The notes under the pieces: generated by a model
What the model was told of the DNA's origin: nothing
Database searches by the model: none
What the model saw: only the letters and a program-made list of their open reading frames with translations
NCBI RefSeq assembly: GCF_024519435.1
Contig: NZ_JALJRZ010000001.1
Coordinates: 186,001-250,000, forward strand
Direction: 5' to 3'
Source: Terrabacter sp. Ter38
GTDB taxonomy: Bacteria; Actinomycetota; Actinomycetes; Actinomycetales; Dermatophilaceae
DNA: 64,000 nucleotides
Made by a program: the position numbers and the translations under genes
In this document: positions 33,560-43,044 of the stretch, piece after piece
How the letters are laid out: every line of letters begins with the position of its first letter
Numbering within the stretch: position 1 is the stretch's first letter

Positions 33560-35413
33560 ATGTCAGAACGCGTGACCATGCCGGCCCTGGGTGAGTCAGT
33601 CACCGAGGGGACCGTCACCCGCTGGCTGAAGAACGTCGGTGACCGCGTCGAGGTCGACGAGCCGCTGCTCGAGGTCTCGACCGACAAGGTCGACACCGAG
33701 ATCCCCTCCCCCGTGGCGGGCACCCTCCAGGAGATCCTCGCCCAGGAGGACGACACCGTTCCCGTCGGCGCCGACCTCGCCGTCATCGGTGACGGTGAGG
33801 CCCCCGCGTCCGGTGGCGACGCCCCGGCCGCCGAGTCTGCCCCCGAGCCCGAGCAGGCCGCTCCGGCGCCTGAGGCACCGAGCACCGAGCAGGAGCCGCA
33901 GCCCGCGACGAGCGAGCCCGAGGCCGAGCAGGCCGAGGCACCCCAGGCGGCTGTGTCGTCGTCCGGCGGTGGCGAGGGCCAGACCGTGACGATGCCGGCC
34001 CTCGGCGAGTCCGTCACCGAGGGCACTGTCACCCGCTGGCTCAAGTCGGAGGGCGACGAGGTCGCCGTCGACGAGCCGCTCCTCGAGGTCTCGACCGACA
34101 AGGTCGACACCGAGATCCCCTCGCCCGTCGCCGGCACCCTGACCACGATCCTCGTCCAGGAGGACGACACCGTGCCCGTCGGCGCCGACCTCGCCGTCAT
34201 CGGCGGTGGCCCGTCCGCCGCGGCCGCCGAGCCCGAGCAGGCACCCGAGCCCGAGCCGGAGAAGGCGCCCGAGTCCGCGCAGGCGCCCGAGCCCGAGCCG
34301 GAGAAGGCACCGGAGCCCGCCGCCGAGGCACCGAAGGCTCCGGCCCAGGAGCAGCCGGAGGAGGCGACGCAGGAGGCTGCCGGCAAGCCGGCCGACGCCG
34401 AGCGCGCCCCCGCCCAGCAGTCCCCCGAGGCCGCCGCACCGGCAGCATCGGCTGACACGCCGTCGCGCGACGACGCCGCGGCCTACGTCACGCCGCTCGT
34501 ACGCAAGCTCGCGAACCAGCACGGTGTCGACCTCGGGTCGATCACCGGCACGGGCGTCGGCGGTCGGATCCGCAAGCAGGACGTGCTCGATGCCGCCGAG
34601 GCCGCCAAGGCCCCGGCTCCTGCTCCTGCAGCCCAGGCCGCTGCGCCCGCCGCCCCCGCGGCATCCGCCCCGTCGGGTGCTTCGACCGCTGCAGCGTCGG
34701 TCTCGCCGAAGCGCGGCACCCGCGAGAAGATGACGCGCCTGCGCAAGGTCATTGCGACCCGCATGGTCGAGTCGCTCCAGGTCTCGGCCCAGCTGACGAC
34801 CGTCGTGGAGGTCGACCTCACGAAGGTGGCGCGCCTGCGCGCCAAGGTCAAGAGCGACTTCGAGGCACGGGAGGGCACGAAGCTCAGCTTCCTGCCGTTC
34901 CTCGCCCTGGCCGCCACCGAGGCGCTCAAGGCGCACCCGATGGTCAACGCCAGCATCGAGGGCGACGAGGTCGTCTACCACGGCAGCGAGAACCTCTCGA
35001 TCGCCGTCGACACCGAGAAGGGCCTCATCGTCCCGGTCGTCAAGAACGCCGGTGACCTCAACATCGCCGGGCTCGCCCGGGCGATCGCCGACGTCGCCGC
35101 GCGCACGCGCAACAACAAGATCACGCCTGACGACCTGGCCGGTGGCACCTTCACCATCACCAACACCGGCAGCCGCGGCGCGCTCTTCGACACGCCGATC
35201 ATCAACCAGCCGCAGGTCGCCATCCTCGGCACCGGGGCGATCGTCAAGCGGCCCGTCGTCGTCACGGACGCCGACGGCGGCGAGACCATCGCGATCCGTT
35301 CGATGATGTACCTCGCGCTGTCCTACGACCACCGCATCGTCGACGGGGCAGACGCCGCTCGGTTCCTCGGCACGATGAAGGCCAGGCTCGAAGAGGGCCA
35401 GTTCGAGGCCTGA
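33560..35413 (+). CDS. sucB: 2-oxoacid dehydrogenase E2 (dihydrolipoyl succinyl/acyltransferase), two lipoyl domains
   Basis: A 617-residue multidomain E2. Two near-identical lipoyl domains (about residues 3-75 and 140-215) each present the lipoylated Lys in [12 protein letters not shown]. Pro/Ala/Glu-rich flexible linkers follow, then the E3-binding domain around 310-350 ([16 protein letters not shown]) and the catalytic domain from about 395, ending with [17 protein letters not shown] (catalytic His, Asp). By M. tuberculosis analogy (Rv2215) it may serve both pyruvate and 2-oxoglutarate dehydrogenases. It sits beside lpdA and two genes before lipB/lipA on the same strand. Confidence 0.94.
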   Translation: MSERVTMPALGESVTEGTVTRWLKNVGDRVEVDEPLLEVSTDKVDTEIPSPVAGTLQEILAQEDDTVPVGADLAVIGDGEAPASGGDAPAAESAPEPEQAAPAPEAPSTEQEPQPATSEPEAEQAEAPQAAVSSSGGGEGQTVTMPALGESVTEGTVTRWLKSEGDEVAVDEPLLEVSTDKVDTEIPSPVAGTLTTILVQEDDTVPVGADLAVIGGGPSAAAAEPEQAPEPEPEKAPESAQAPEPEPEKAPEPAAEAPKAPAQEQPEEATQEAAGKPADAERAPAQQSPEAAAPAASADTPSRDDAAAYVTPLVRKLANQHGVDLGSITGTGVGGRIRKQDVLDAAEAAKAPAPAPAAQAAAPAAPAASAPSGASTAAASVSPKRGTREKMTRLRKVIATRMVESLQVSAQLTTVVEVDLTKVARLRAKVKSDFEAREGTKLSFLPFLALAATEALKAHPMVNASIEGDEVVYHGSENLSIAVDTEKGLIVPVVKNAGDLNIAGLARAIADVAARTRNNKITPDDLAGGTFTITNTGSRGALFDTPIINQPQVAILGTGAIVKRPVVVTDADGGETIAIRSMMYLALSYDHRIVDGADAARFLGTMKARLEEGQFEA

Positions 35414-35436
35414 GGTCCCTGCATGAGGAGCACCCC

Positions 35437-36345
35437 ATGACGAAGCGCGTCGCCGTCACCGGCTCGTCCGGCCTGATCGGCGGCGCGCTTCGTCGTGCGC
35501 TCGACGAACGCGGCGACGAGGTCGTGCGCCTCGTGCGCCACGCCCCCTCCGCCCCGGACGAGATCCAGTGGGACCCCACCCGCGGCCGTCTCGCCGTGGG
35601 GGCGCTCGACGGGCTCGACGCGGTCGTCAACCTCGCCGGCGTCGGCATCGGCGACCGTCGGTGGAACGCCGAGCACAAGCGTGAGGTCGAACGCTCACGC
35701 ACGGACGCGACGGGCACGGTGGCGCAGGCCCTGGTCGCCCATCGCGACCGCACCGGCGAGTCCGTCCGCCTCGTCAACGCGTCGGCGGTCGGCTACTACG
35801 GTGACCGGGGCGAGGAGCACCTGCCCGAGACGAGCGAGCCGGGTCGGGACTTCCTGTCCGGCGTCGTCGTGCGGTGGGAGGGCGCGGCCGAGCCCGCCAT
35901 CCGGGCCGGCCTGCCCGTCGCCTTCGCCCGAACCGGGCTCGTCATGGCTCCTGAGGGCGGCGCGTTCGAGCAGGTCGTCCGGCTCGGCCGGCTCGGCCTC
36001 GGCGGCCCGATGGGATCGGGGCGCGAGTGGTGGCCGTGGATCACCCTCGTCGACGAGGTCCGCGCGATCCTGCACCTCGTCGACGGTCCGGAGCTCGTCG
36101 GTCCGTTCAACCTCGTCGCGCCGGGAGTCGTCCGACAGGGTGAGATTGCGTCGGCCATCGGTTCAGCGCTGTCACGCCCGGCCTTCGTCCCCGCACCCCG
36201 CTTCGCCCTCCGCGCCGTCATCGGAGAGTTCGCCGACTACGTCGTCGCGAGCCAGCGGGTCGAGCCCGAAGCCCTGCTCGCGGCCGGCTTCACCTTCGAG
36301 CACCCCGATCTCGACGTGGCGGTCAGGTGGCTGGTGAAGCGCTGA
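35437..36345 (+). CDS. TIGR01777-family NAD-dependent epimerase-like protein
   Basis: A 302-residue Rossmann protein with VTGSSGLIGGAL at residue 6, WDPTRGRL, VVNLAGVGIGDRRW, NASAVGYYGDRG and a C-terminal DUF1731-type region. The family (YfcH/SulA-like) is conserved but without a firm biochemical role. It corresponds to Rv2216. RBS GAGGAG precedes the ATG. Its last 23 nt overlap the 3' end of the convergent protein kinase gene. Confidence 0.9.
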   Translation: MTKRVAVTGSSGLIGGALRRALDERGDEVVRLVRHAPSAPDEIQWDPTRGRLAVGALDGLDAVVNLAGVGIGDRRWNAEHKREVERSRTDATGTVAQALVAHRDRTGESVRLVNASAVGYYGDRGEEHLPETSEPGRDFLSGVVVRWEGAAEPAIRAGLPVAFARTGLVMAPEGGAFEQVVRLGRLGLGGPMGSGREWWPWITLVDEVRAILHLVDGPELVGPFNLVAPGVVRQGEIASAIGSALSRPAFVPAPRFALRAVIGEFADYVVASQRVEPEALLAAGFTFEHPDLDVAVRWLVKR

Positions 36346-37861
36346 TCGCGCTGATCCGCCACCCCTCGGAGCCGCGCGTGAGCCGGAAGTCGAGCTGACG
36401 ACCGACGTCCGCCGGTCGCGCGAGTCGTGCACCACCCCCGGTGACGACGACGTATGCCGTCCAGTCGACCCGGGCGCGCACGACCGCCTCCGTCGGCGTC
36501 CCCGTCACGAAGGCCGCTTCGGCGACCTCGAGCCGCAGCCCCTCCCAGCGCGTCCGGGCGCCGACGAGCCCGGAGACCAGGGCCCGGTCGCTCGAGAGGC
36601 TCGGTGATCCGGGCGCGTGGATGCGTGCCAGTGCCGTCGCGTCTCGCCCGACGAGCGCGGCCGACCGCCGGTCGCTCAGGGTCTGCAGCAGCTCCTCCGG
36701 CCTGGCCGCGGGGCTCTCGGCGTCGCGCAGCACCCGCTCCCCCGCGCTGACGCCGGAAGCCGGCGATGACGTCGGAACGGCCGGTGTCGTCGGCGTCGAC
36801 GAGGTCGACGAGGTCGGCGAGGTCGACGAGGTCGACGAGGTCGAGGGTGGCGTCGGCGACGCGGGATCCCGGGCCGCCCATGCCCATCCTGCGGCGGCCA
36901 TCAGCGGCACCGCGACGAGCGCGGCGGTGACGGCCCGTCGGGGCCACCTCCGGGGATCCTGCGGTCCGGGTGCCGGCTCGCGCCCGGCCTCGGCCCGGAG
37001 CCGGTGGGTCAGCGCCGAAGCCTGGTCGGCCCCGACGACGACCTCGACGGGCTCGGCCGGGACGGCGTCGAAGAAGAGGCCGGCGAGCTCGGCCGCACCC
37101 GGACGGCGGCCCGGGTCGGGGTCGATGGCTGCCGCGACGACCGCCGCGAGCTCGGGTCCGACGTGGCTGACGATGATCTCCTCGTCGAGCCGCACCATCG
37201 TGTCCGGCGCACCGTTGCCCGTGAGGCAGAACCACGCGACGGCACCAAGGGCGTAGACGTCGGAGAACTCGTCCGGCGCCGCTCCGAGGAGCACCTCAGG
37301 AGCGATGTAGCCGGTGGTGCCGTGCACCGCTCCGGGGTCGCGACCGGGCACCCGCACGGCGCCGAGGTCGAGCAGGACGGGGCGTCCGTCGCCGGTCAGG
37401 GTGACGTTGGACGGTGAGATGTCGGCGTGCACGCCGCCCGCCGCATGGAGGTGGGCGACGGCCTCGCAGACCGGCGTCAGGACGGTGACGACCTCGCCTG
37501 CGCGCAGGTGGCCGCGACTGCGCACCATCGCGGACAGCGGAGCCCCCGTGACGAGGTCGAAGACGAGCGCCTCGCGACCGTCGGCGAGGGGCACGACCGA
37601 CCGGAGCGGGACGAGGTGGTCGTGCTGCACGGCCAGCAGCACCTGCTGCTCGGCGAGGGACTGCTGCCGGTCGAGCTCGTCGCGGACGAGGTGTGGCACC
37701 TTGATCGCCACCCGGCGTCCCGTCGCGTCGGCCCCCGACCACACGACCGCCGACGCACCCGTCCCGATGACGGCGTCGACGCGGTGCCCCGGGACGTGGG
37801 GCCGCTCCGCCGGCAGCTCCGCCGGCTGGTCCGATCGCGTCTCTCGCTCGTGCTCGGTCAC
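36323..37861 (-). CDS. Membrane Ser/Thr protein kinase with Ser/Thr linker and extracellular domain
   Basis: 512 residues: kinase domain about 25-270, one transmembrane helix near 315-332, a Pro/Ser/Thr linker from a 9-bp microrepeat, and a ~130-residue extracellular domain without PASTA repeats. Kinase motifs are variant: G-loop GTGASAVV and VAIKVP lysine are normal, but the catalytic loop is HADISPSN (not HRD) and the metal loop DLG (not DFG); APE is intact. Catalytic Asp and Asn remain, so activity is plausible. GTG at 37861 is the best start; TTGCAT lies 6 nt upstream. The extracellular part may sense an unknown signal. Confidence 0.85.
   Translation of the reverse strand: MTEHERETRSDQPAELPAERPHVPGHRVDAVIGTGASAVVWSGADATGRRVAIKVPHLVRDELDRQQSLAEQQVLLAVQHDHLVPLRSVVPLADGREALVFDLVTGAPLSAMVRSRGHLRAGEVVTVLTPVCEAVAHLHAAGGVHADISPSNVTLTGDGRPVLLDLGAVRVPGRDPGAVHGTTGYIAPEVLLGAAPDEFSDVYALGAVAWFCLTGNGAPDTMVRLDEEIIVSHVGPELAAVVAAAIDPDPGRRPGAAELAGLFFDAVPAEPVEVVVGADQASALTHRLRAEAGREPAPGPQDPRRWPRRAVTAALVAVPLMAAAGWAWAARDPASPTPPSTSSTSSTSPTSSTSSTPTTPAVPTSSPASGVSAGERVLRDAESPAARPEELLQTLSDRRSAALVGRDATALARIHAPGSPSLSSDRALVSGLVGARTRWEGLRLEVAEAAFVTGTPTEAVVRARVDWTAYVVVTGGGARLARPADVGRQLDFRLTRGSEGWRISAISASPAT
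36795..36845. repeat. 9-bp microrepeat encoding the kinase Ser/Thr linker
   Basis: About 5.5 tandem copies of GTCGACGAG (minus strand CTCGTCGAC) encode the Ser-Thr-Ser run after the transmembrane helix. Copy changes would keep frame. Confidence 0.85.
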
Positions 37862-37948
37862 CGCACCATGCAAGCAGCGCCGCGCCCGGCCGCGGGCGCG
37901 TCGTCCACAGGGTCCCGACGAGGACCGCACCGACGACGGACCGGGCCA

Positions 37949-37977
37949 CCCGGCATACGCCCCCGGCCGGTGCCGGG
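37949..37977 (-). terminator. Hairpin downstream of the Gfo/Idh/MocA gene
   Basis: CCCGGCA (37949-37955) pairs with TGCCGGG (37971-37977) 8 nt past the stop on the minus strand. A GGCATAC motif (37952-37958) overlaps the stem. Confidence 0.5.
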
Positions 37978-37984
37978 CTCGCCG

Positions 37985-39052
37985 TCAGGGGGTCTGGCCG
38001 GGTGTCACGACGTCGACGACCCGGCGGTCCCGGGCGCTGATCCGGGCGGCGTCGACGACGGCGAGCACGTGCACGGCGTCGCGCGGGTCGACCGGCATCG
38101 TCGCCTGCGGGTCCGACGAGACGAGGGCGGCCGCGACGGCCCGGTAGAAGTTCGCCTGGTCCGCGTCCGTCACGACGGGTCCCGGCTCACGCTCGTCACC
38201 CCGCACGATCCACCCGATGGCCTCGCCGTCGTTCTCGAACTCGGTGAACGCGCTGACGTCGTCGACCTGGCGGCCGATGACGAAGGAGCCCGCCGAGCCG
38301 TTGACGCGGGCGCGAGGCCCGGGAGCCCCGTTGACAGAGCTCGACATGATGTGGCTCACGACGCCCGAGGTGTGCCGGCACGCGAGGAACGTGTCGTCGT
38401 CGGCGACGGTCGTGCGGGAGTCGACCTCGGCATAGACCGACTCGACCTCACCGTGGAGGAGCACTGCCTGGTCGACGAGGTGGGTCTGCAGGTCGAGAAG
38501 CAGACCGCCGCCCTCCTCGGCGGGGACCTGCTCGCGCCACCGCTGCTTGGGCACGGGACGCCAACGATCCCAACGGTATTCGGCCCGCCAGATGTCGCCG
38601 ATGAGGTCGTCGTCGCGCACGATGCGCAGCGCGGCCAGCTCGGGGTCGAAGCGCCGGTTGTTGAAGACCGTGAGGGGCACGCCGTGGTGGGCGGCGAGGT
38701 CGACGACGTCGAGGGCACGGCTCGCGTCCACGGCGAGCGGCTTGTCGACGACGAGCGGGATGCCCGCCTCGATGACGCGCTCGGCCTGCTCGGCGTGCAC
38801 GCCGCTCGGGGACGCGAGGACGACGAGGTCGAGGCCGTCGATCCCGAGGAGGGTCTCGAGGTCGGGGACGACCTCGGCGCCCGGGAGGTCGGCCCGCACC
38901 CCGTCGGCACGGGTCACGTTCGACGTCGAGACGGCTGCCACCGCGAGCCCGGCGCGCCCGATGAGCGGTGCGTGGATGCCCCGGCCGGCCGAGCCGTAGC
39001 CGACGAGTCCGACACGCAGCGGGGTGGACGGGGACGGTTCGGTGGCAGGCAT
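37985..39052 (-). CDS. Gfo/Idh/MocA-family oxidoreductase
   Basis: A 355-residue NAD(P)-dependent sugar or cyclitol dehydrogenase-like protein. Nucleotide motif VGLVGYGSAGRGIHAPLI at residue 15, then VVLASPSGVHAEQA and the VVDKPLAVDASRA Lys-Pro motif; EEGGGLLLDLQTHLVDQAV supplies the conserved Asp-His region. Substrate unknown. An open frame reaches 39697, but ATG at 39050-39052 lies 6 nt after TACGAT and matches family length; the upstream part is antisense to lipB. The promoter is shared back-to-back with lipB. Confidence 0.88.
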   Translation of the reverse strand: MPATEPSPSTPLRVGLVGYGSAGRGIHAPLIGRAGLAVAAVSTSNVTRADGVRADLPGAEVVPDLETLLGIDGLDLVVLASPSGVHAEQAERVIEAGIPLVVDKPLAVDASRALDVVDLAAHHGVPLTVFNNRRFDPELAALRIVRDDDLIGDIWRAEYRWDRWRPVPKQRWREQVPAEEGGGLLLDLQTHLVDQAVLLHGEVESVYAEVDSRTTVADDDTFLACRHTSGVVSHIMSSSVNGAPGPRARVNGSAGSFVIGRQVDDVSAFTEFENDGEAIGWIVRGDEREPGPVVTDADQANFYRAVAAALVSSDPQATMPVDPRDAVHVLAVVDAARISARDRRVVDVVTPGQTP

Positions 39053-39058
39053 TCCGGC

Positions 39059-39082
39059 ATCGTATGCCGCCCGGCGTAGGGT
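39059..39082. promoter_or_regulatory. Back-to-back leaderless promoters of lipB and the oxidoreductase
   Basis: Minus-strand TACGAT (39059-39064) lies 6 nt before ATG 39052, and plus-strand TAGGGT (39077-39082) lies 6 nt before ATG 39089. The start codons are only 37 nt apart, leaving no room for leaders. A GTATGCC motif (39062-39068) overlaps the minus-strand -10. Confidence 0.65.
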
Positions 39083-39088
39083 GGCCGC

Positions 39089-39748
39089 ATGCGCTTCGTC
39101 CACCTCGGTCTCGACCCCGACTTCGTCGACTACGAGCAGGCGTGGCAGGTCCAGCGCGACACCCACGCGAAGGTCGTCGCGGGTGAGGAGCCCGACACCG
39201 TCTACCTCCTCGAGCACCGCGCCGTCTACACCGCGGGCAAGCGCACCGAGCCGCAGGAGCGGCCCAACGACGGCACGCCCGTCATCGACGTCGACCGCGG
39301 CGGCAAGATCACCTGGCACGGTCCGGGCCAGATCACCGGCTACCCGATCGTCCGGCTCCCCGCGCCCATCGACGTCGTCGGCTACGTCCGGCACATCGAG
39401 GAGATGATGATCCGCGTCTGCGCCGACTTCGGCGTCGAGGCCGGCCGCGTCGAGGGCGAGAGCGGCACGTGGATCGCCGCCGACGACCGCGGCCCGCGCC
39501 GCAAGATCGGTGCCATCGGCATCCGGGTCAGCCGCCAGGTTGCCATGCACGGCTTCGCCCTCAACTGCAACCCCGACCTGTCGTGGGGCGAGGTCATCAT
39601 CCCGTGCGGCATCGTCGGTGCCGGGGTCACGTCCCTGTCGTTCGAGCTCGGGCGGGACGTGCCGGTCACCGAGGTGCTCCCCCACGTCGAGAAGCACCTC
39701 GCCGACATCCTCCCGACGCTCCGGCCGAACCGCCGCGTGCTCGCCTGA
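39089..39748 (+). CDS. lipB: Octanoyl-ACP:protein octanoyltransferase
   Basis: Transfers octanoate from acyl carrier protein to lipoyl domains, first step of lipoate synthesis. 219 residues with [53 protein letters not shown] (catalytic Lys) and IIPCGI (acyl-thioester Cys). LipA lies 2.3 kb downstream, separated by an inserted ABC exporter; in M. tuberculosis the two genes are adjacent. Start is leaderless-type, ATG 6 nt after TAGGGT. Confidence 0.96.
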   Translation: MRFVHLGLDPDFVDYEQAWQVQRDTHAKVVAGEEPDTVYLLEHRAVYTAGKRTEPQERPNDGTPVIDVDRGGKITWHGPGQITGYPIVRLPAPIDVVGYVRHIEEMMIRVCADFGVEAGRVEGESGTWIAADDRGPRRKIGAIGIRVSRQVAMHGFALNCNPDLSWGEVIIPCGIVGAGVTSLSFELGRDVPVTEVLPHVEKHLADILPTLRPNRRVLA

Positions 39749-39875
39749 CCCAGACCGACCCGACCACCCGAGGCCGTGGGCCGTATGCGGTATGCCGTGC
39801 GCGGCGGGTCCGCGCGCCGTCCGTCGCGCCCACCCCTAGGGTGTCGACCACCAACCGGTCGAACCAGGGGGATCG

Positions 39876-40844
39876 ATGGACGTCGCCGTCCGCACCGTCA
39901 ACCTACGCAAGACGTACCTGAGCCGAGGGTCGAGACGCGTGGCCGTCACCGGCCTGTCGATGGCCGTTCCCCTCGGGGGCGTGCACGGCTTCCTCGGGCC
40001 GAACGGCTCCGGCAAGACGACGACGATCCGGATGCTGCTCGGCCTCGCGCGCGCCGACTCCGGCACCGCCGAGGTCTTCGGCGAGGCGGTGCCCAAGCGG
40101 CTGCCGCACGTCATCGACCGGGTCGGGGCGATCGTCGAGTCGCCGAAGTTCTTCCCGGCGTTCACCGCCCGCCAGAACCTCACCCTGCTCGCGAGCGCGA
40201 TCGGCAGCCCACGCCACCGCGTCGACGAGGTCCTCGAGGCGACGCACCTCGGCGACCGCGGTCGCGACCGGTACTCCGGCTTCTCGCTCGGCATGAAGCA
40301 GCGTCTCGCCATCGCGGCGACGCTGCTCAAGGACCCCGACCTGCTCATCTTCGACGAGCCCACCAACGGACTCGACCCCGCCGGGATCCGCGAGGTGCGC
40401 GACACGATGCGGACACTCGGAGAACAGGGCAAGACGGTGCTCGTCAGCTCGCACATCCTCGCCGAGGTCGAGCAGGTCGCCGACACGGTGTCGATCATCG
40501 GGCACGGGTCGCTGCTCGCCGAGGGGCGCGTCAGCGACATCCTCGGCGGCGCGGGCGCCGGCACCGCTCAGGTGCGGGTCGGTGTCGCCTCCCCGGAGCG
40601 CGCCGCCGAGCTGCTGACCGCGGACGGCTTCACCCTGACCCGCGACGACGCCTACCTCGTCGTCGCCACCGACGACCCGTCGGCCGTCACCCGGTCCCTT
40701 GCCGGACACGGTCTCTACGTCGCCGAGCTCGTTCCGGTGCGCCCGGACCTCGAGTCGGCCTTCCTCGCCCTCACTGCCGACGAGGGCCTCGGCAGCGATG
40801 CCGACCGGGCCGCGGGTGGGCGGCCGAGCGGTGGTGCCGCGTGA
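39876..40844 (+). CDS. ABC exporter ATP-binding protein
   Basis: A 322-residue ATPase with Walker A GPNGSGKTTT near residue 45, signature YSGFSLGMKQRLA and Walker B LLIFDEPTNGLDPAG, followed by a ~90-residue C-terminal accessory domain. It resembles drug or bacteriocin-immunity exporters (DrrA/CcmA type). AGGGGGATCG precedes the ATG. It overlaps the permease by 4 nt, and the pair sits between lipB and lipA, a likely later insertion into a conserved lipB-lipA block. Substrate unknown. Confidence 0.9.
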   Translation: MDVAVRTVNLRKTYLSRGSRRVAVTGLSMAVPLGGVHGFLGPNGSGKTTTIRMLLGLARADSGTAEVFGEAVPKRLPHVIDRVGAIVESPKFFPAFTARQNLTLLASAIGSPRHRVDEVLEATHLGDRGRDRYSGFSLGMKQRLAIAATLLKDPDLLIFDEPTNGLDPAGIREVRDTMRTLGEQGKTVLVSSHILAEVEQVADTVSIIGHGSLLAEGRVSDILGGAGAGTAQVRVGVASPERAAELLTADGFTLTRDDAYLVVATDDPSAVTRSLAGHGLYVAELVPVRPDLESAFLALTADEGLGSDADRAAGGRPSGGAA

Positions 40845-41890
40845 GCAGCACGCTCGTCTCGCCCGACTCCCGCCCCCGCGCCGACCGGCAGCCGAAGGGC
40901 ACGTCGTTCGCCGGACTCGTCGGCGTCGAGCTGCGCCGCCTGTGGTGGCGCCGCCTGACGAAGGTCGTCGTGGCCGCCGTCGTCGTCTTCATCGGGGCGA
41001 CCGTCTACAACGCCTACAACGAGAGCTCGCCCGAGCGCATCGCCCAGCAGCTCGACAGCTACCGGATCATGCAGCAGGAGGCACCGCGCATGGTCGAGGA
41101 GTGCCACAAGCAGGAGGCCATCGAGCGCGGCCGCAGCGGTGACCCGACGCTCGACTTCGGGTGCGACCAGCAGGGCCAGGCCCCGACGCTCGAGCAGATG
41201 GGCCTCGCGCTCCCCCTGGCCGACACGATCACCGAGGGCATCGCCAAGACCATCGCCCTGCTGCTCGCCTTCGTGGCACTGCTCCTCGGAGCGAGCTTCG
41301 TCGGGGCCGAGTTCTCCACCGGCTCGATGGGCCTGTGGCTCACCTTCCAGCCCCGCCGACTGCGCGTCGCCGCCAGCAAGCTCATGGCGGCGGCTGCGGG
41401 CGGCGTCGCCATCGCCGTGCTGGGCCTGGTCCTGACCAACCTCGGCGCCCGCATGGTCGCCGTCGTCAACCGTCCCGGATCGGACCTCCAGCTGCCCCCT
41501 GCGCCGGCTCTCGAGGAGCCCCTCGCGGTGCTGGGCCTGCGCATCGTCGCGCTGGCACTGGGCGCCGGAGTCGTCGGGGCGGCGCTCGGACTGCTCCTGC
41601 GGCACACGGCCGCGATCATCGGGGCCGTGCTCGGCTTCGCCGTGGTCGTCGAGGGCATCGTCATGCAGGCGTTCCTGCAGGGTCGGCTCCAGCCGTGGTC
41701 GGTCCTGAAGAACATCGAGGCGTTCATCGACCGGGGCACCACGTACCTCGCGGAGTCCTGCGGGCCCTCGTCGTGCGACTACACCGAGCGGACCCTCAGC
41801 TACACGCACGGCTGGGTCTTCCTGCTCGTCGTCGCCCTTGCGGTCGTGCTCGCGGGGGTCGCCGCCTTCCGGCGCCGCGACGTCACCTGA
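40841..41890 (+). CDS. ABC-2 type permease
   Basis: A 349-residue membrane partner of the preceding ATPase. One helix near residues 41-58, an extracytoplasmic loop (about 60-140) containing two cysteines, then about five helices including LLLAFVALLLGASFVGAEFSTG, typical of ABC-2 exporters. A second loop has CGPSSC. The substrate is unknown. GTG overlaps the ATPase stop by 4 nt. Confidence 0.88.
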   Translation: MSSTLVSPDSRPRADRQPKGTSFAGLVGVELRRLWWRRLTKVVVAAVVVFIGATVYNAYNESSPERIAQQLDSYRIMQQEAPRMVEECHKQEAIERGRSGDPTLDFGCDQQGQAPTLEQMGLALPLADTITEGIAKTIALLLAFVALLLGASFVGAEFSTGSMGLWLTFQPRRLRVAASKLMAAAAGGVAIAVLGLVLTNLGARMVAVVNRPGSDLQLPPAPALEEPLAVLGLRIVALALGAGVVGAALGLLLRHTAAIIGAVLGFAVVVEGIVMQAFLQGRLQPWSVLKNIEAFIDRGTTYLAESCGPSSCDYTERTLSYTHGWVFLLVVALAVVLAGVAAFRRRDVT

Positions 41891-41934
41891 CGGCCCGTCG
41901 CCGCTCGGTCGGACCGACGCCACCCGGCATACGC

Positions 41935-41947
41935 CCTCGTCGAGGGT
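41935..41947 (+). terminator. Small hairpin after the ABC exporter
   Basis: CCCTC-GTC-GAGGG lies 45 nt past the permease stop, within a longer CCACCC/GGGTGG pair (41920-41949). GGCATAC (41926-41932) is inside the outer stem's loop. Confidence 0.4.
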
Positions 41948-42013
41948 GGTCCGGAACCGTCCGTGGGGAGGCGTAACCTGTGCGGAGCAGCAAATCCCGA
42001 CCAAGGAGCCCGT

Positions 42014-43039
42014 GTGTCTGTCGTTCCCGACGGCCGTCGTCTGCTGCGCGTCGAGGCGCGCAACGCCGAGACCCCCATCGAGCGCAAGCCGTCCTGGATC
42101 AGGACCACCGCGAAGATGGGACCTGAGTACACCGCCCTGCACTCGATGGTGAAGTCCGAGGGCCTGCACACGGTGTGCCAGGAAGCCGCCTGTCCCAACA
42201 TCTTCGAGTGCTGGGAGGACAAGGAGGCCACCTTCCTCATCGGAGGTGACGTCTGCACCCGGCGCTGCGACTTCTGCGACATCGCGACGGGTCGCCCGAC
42301 GACCCTCGACCTCGACGAGCCGCGCCGTGTGGCCGAGTCGGTCGCGCAGATGGGCCTGCGCTACTCGACGGTGACCGGTGTCGCCCGCGACGACCAGCCC
42401 GACGGGGCCGCCGGCCTCTACGCCGAGACGATCCGCCAGATCCACCTGCTCAACCCCAACACGGGCGTCGAGATCCTCCCGCCCGACTTCGGCGCCAAGC
42501 CGGAGCTCGTGGGCCAGGTCTTCGAGGCCCGGCCCGAGGTCTTCGCGCACAACCTCGAGACGGTGCCGCGCATCTTCAAGCGGATCCGTCCCGCCTTCAC
42601 CTACGAGAAGTCGCTGGCCGTGCTGAGCATGGCGCGTGAGGCCGAGCTCGTCACGAAGAGCAACCTCATCCTCGGCATGGGCGAGACCGACACCGAGATC
42701 GAGGAGGCCATCCGCGACCTCCACGACGCCGGCTGCGACATCCTCACGATCACGCAGTACCTCCGGCCCTCGAAGCTGCACCACCCGATCGACCGGTGGG
42801 TCAAGCCCGAGGAGTTCGTGCACTGGTCCGAGGTCGCCGAGGAGATGGGCTTCAAGGGCGTCATGGCCGGGCCGCTCGTCCGGTCGTCCTACCGCGCCGG
42901 CCGTCTCTGGGCCACCGCGATGCGCAAGTGGGGGCGCGAGATCCCCGCGCACCTCTCGCACCTGGCCGAGGCCACCGGGTCCCCTGCCCGCCAGGAGGCG
43001 GCGTCGTTGGTGGCCCGCGCCCAGAGCGCCGTATCCTGA
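42014..43039 (+). CDS. lipA: Lipoyl synthase
   Basis: Radical-SAM enzyme inserting two sulfurs into the octanoyl chain. 341 residues: auxiliary-cluster cysteines in [12 protein letters not shown], radical-SAM CTRRCDFC, and the C-terminal RSSYRAG serine ligand. Start is GTG at 42014, 5 nt after AAGGAG; the open frame from 41963 is rejected. A TAACCT box at 41974-41979 is a possible -10. DUF4191 follows by 5 nt. Confidence 0.97.
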   Translation: MSVVPDGRRLLRVEARNAETPIERKPSWIRTTAKMGPEYTALHSMVKSEGLHTVCQEAACPNIFECWEDKEATFLIGGDVCTRRCDFCDIATGRPTTLDLDEPRRVAESVAQMGLRYSTVTGVARDDQPDGAAGLYAETIRQIHLLNPNTGVEILPPDFGAKPELVGQVFEARPEVFAHNLETVPRIFKRIRPAFTYEKSLAVLSMAREAELVTKSNLILGMGETDTEIEEAIRDLHDAGCDILTITQYLRPSKLHHPIDRWVKPEEFVHWSEVAEEMGFKGVMAGPLVRSSYRAGRLWATAMRKWGREIPAHLSHLAEATGSPARQEAASLVARAQSAVS

Positions 43040-43044
43040 GCACC

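Noticed and set aside
32020-34458. 812-codon minus-strand open frame over lpdA and the E2 gene
   Set aside because: Ala/Gly/Ser-rich shadow of the lpdA and lipoyl-linker sequence; no recognisable domain.
37985-39697. 570-residue oxidoreductase fusion
   Set aside because: The extra N-terminal part is antisense to lipB; a start at 39052 with a leaderless -10 gives a normal Gfo/Idh/MocA protein.
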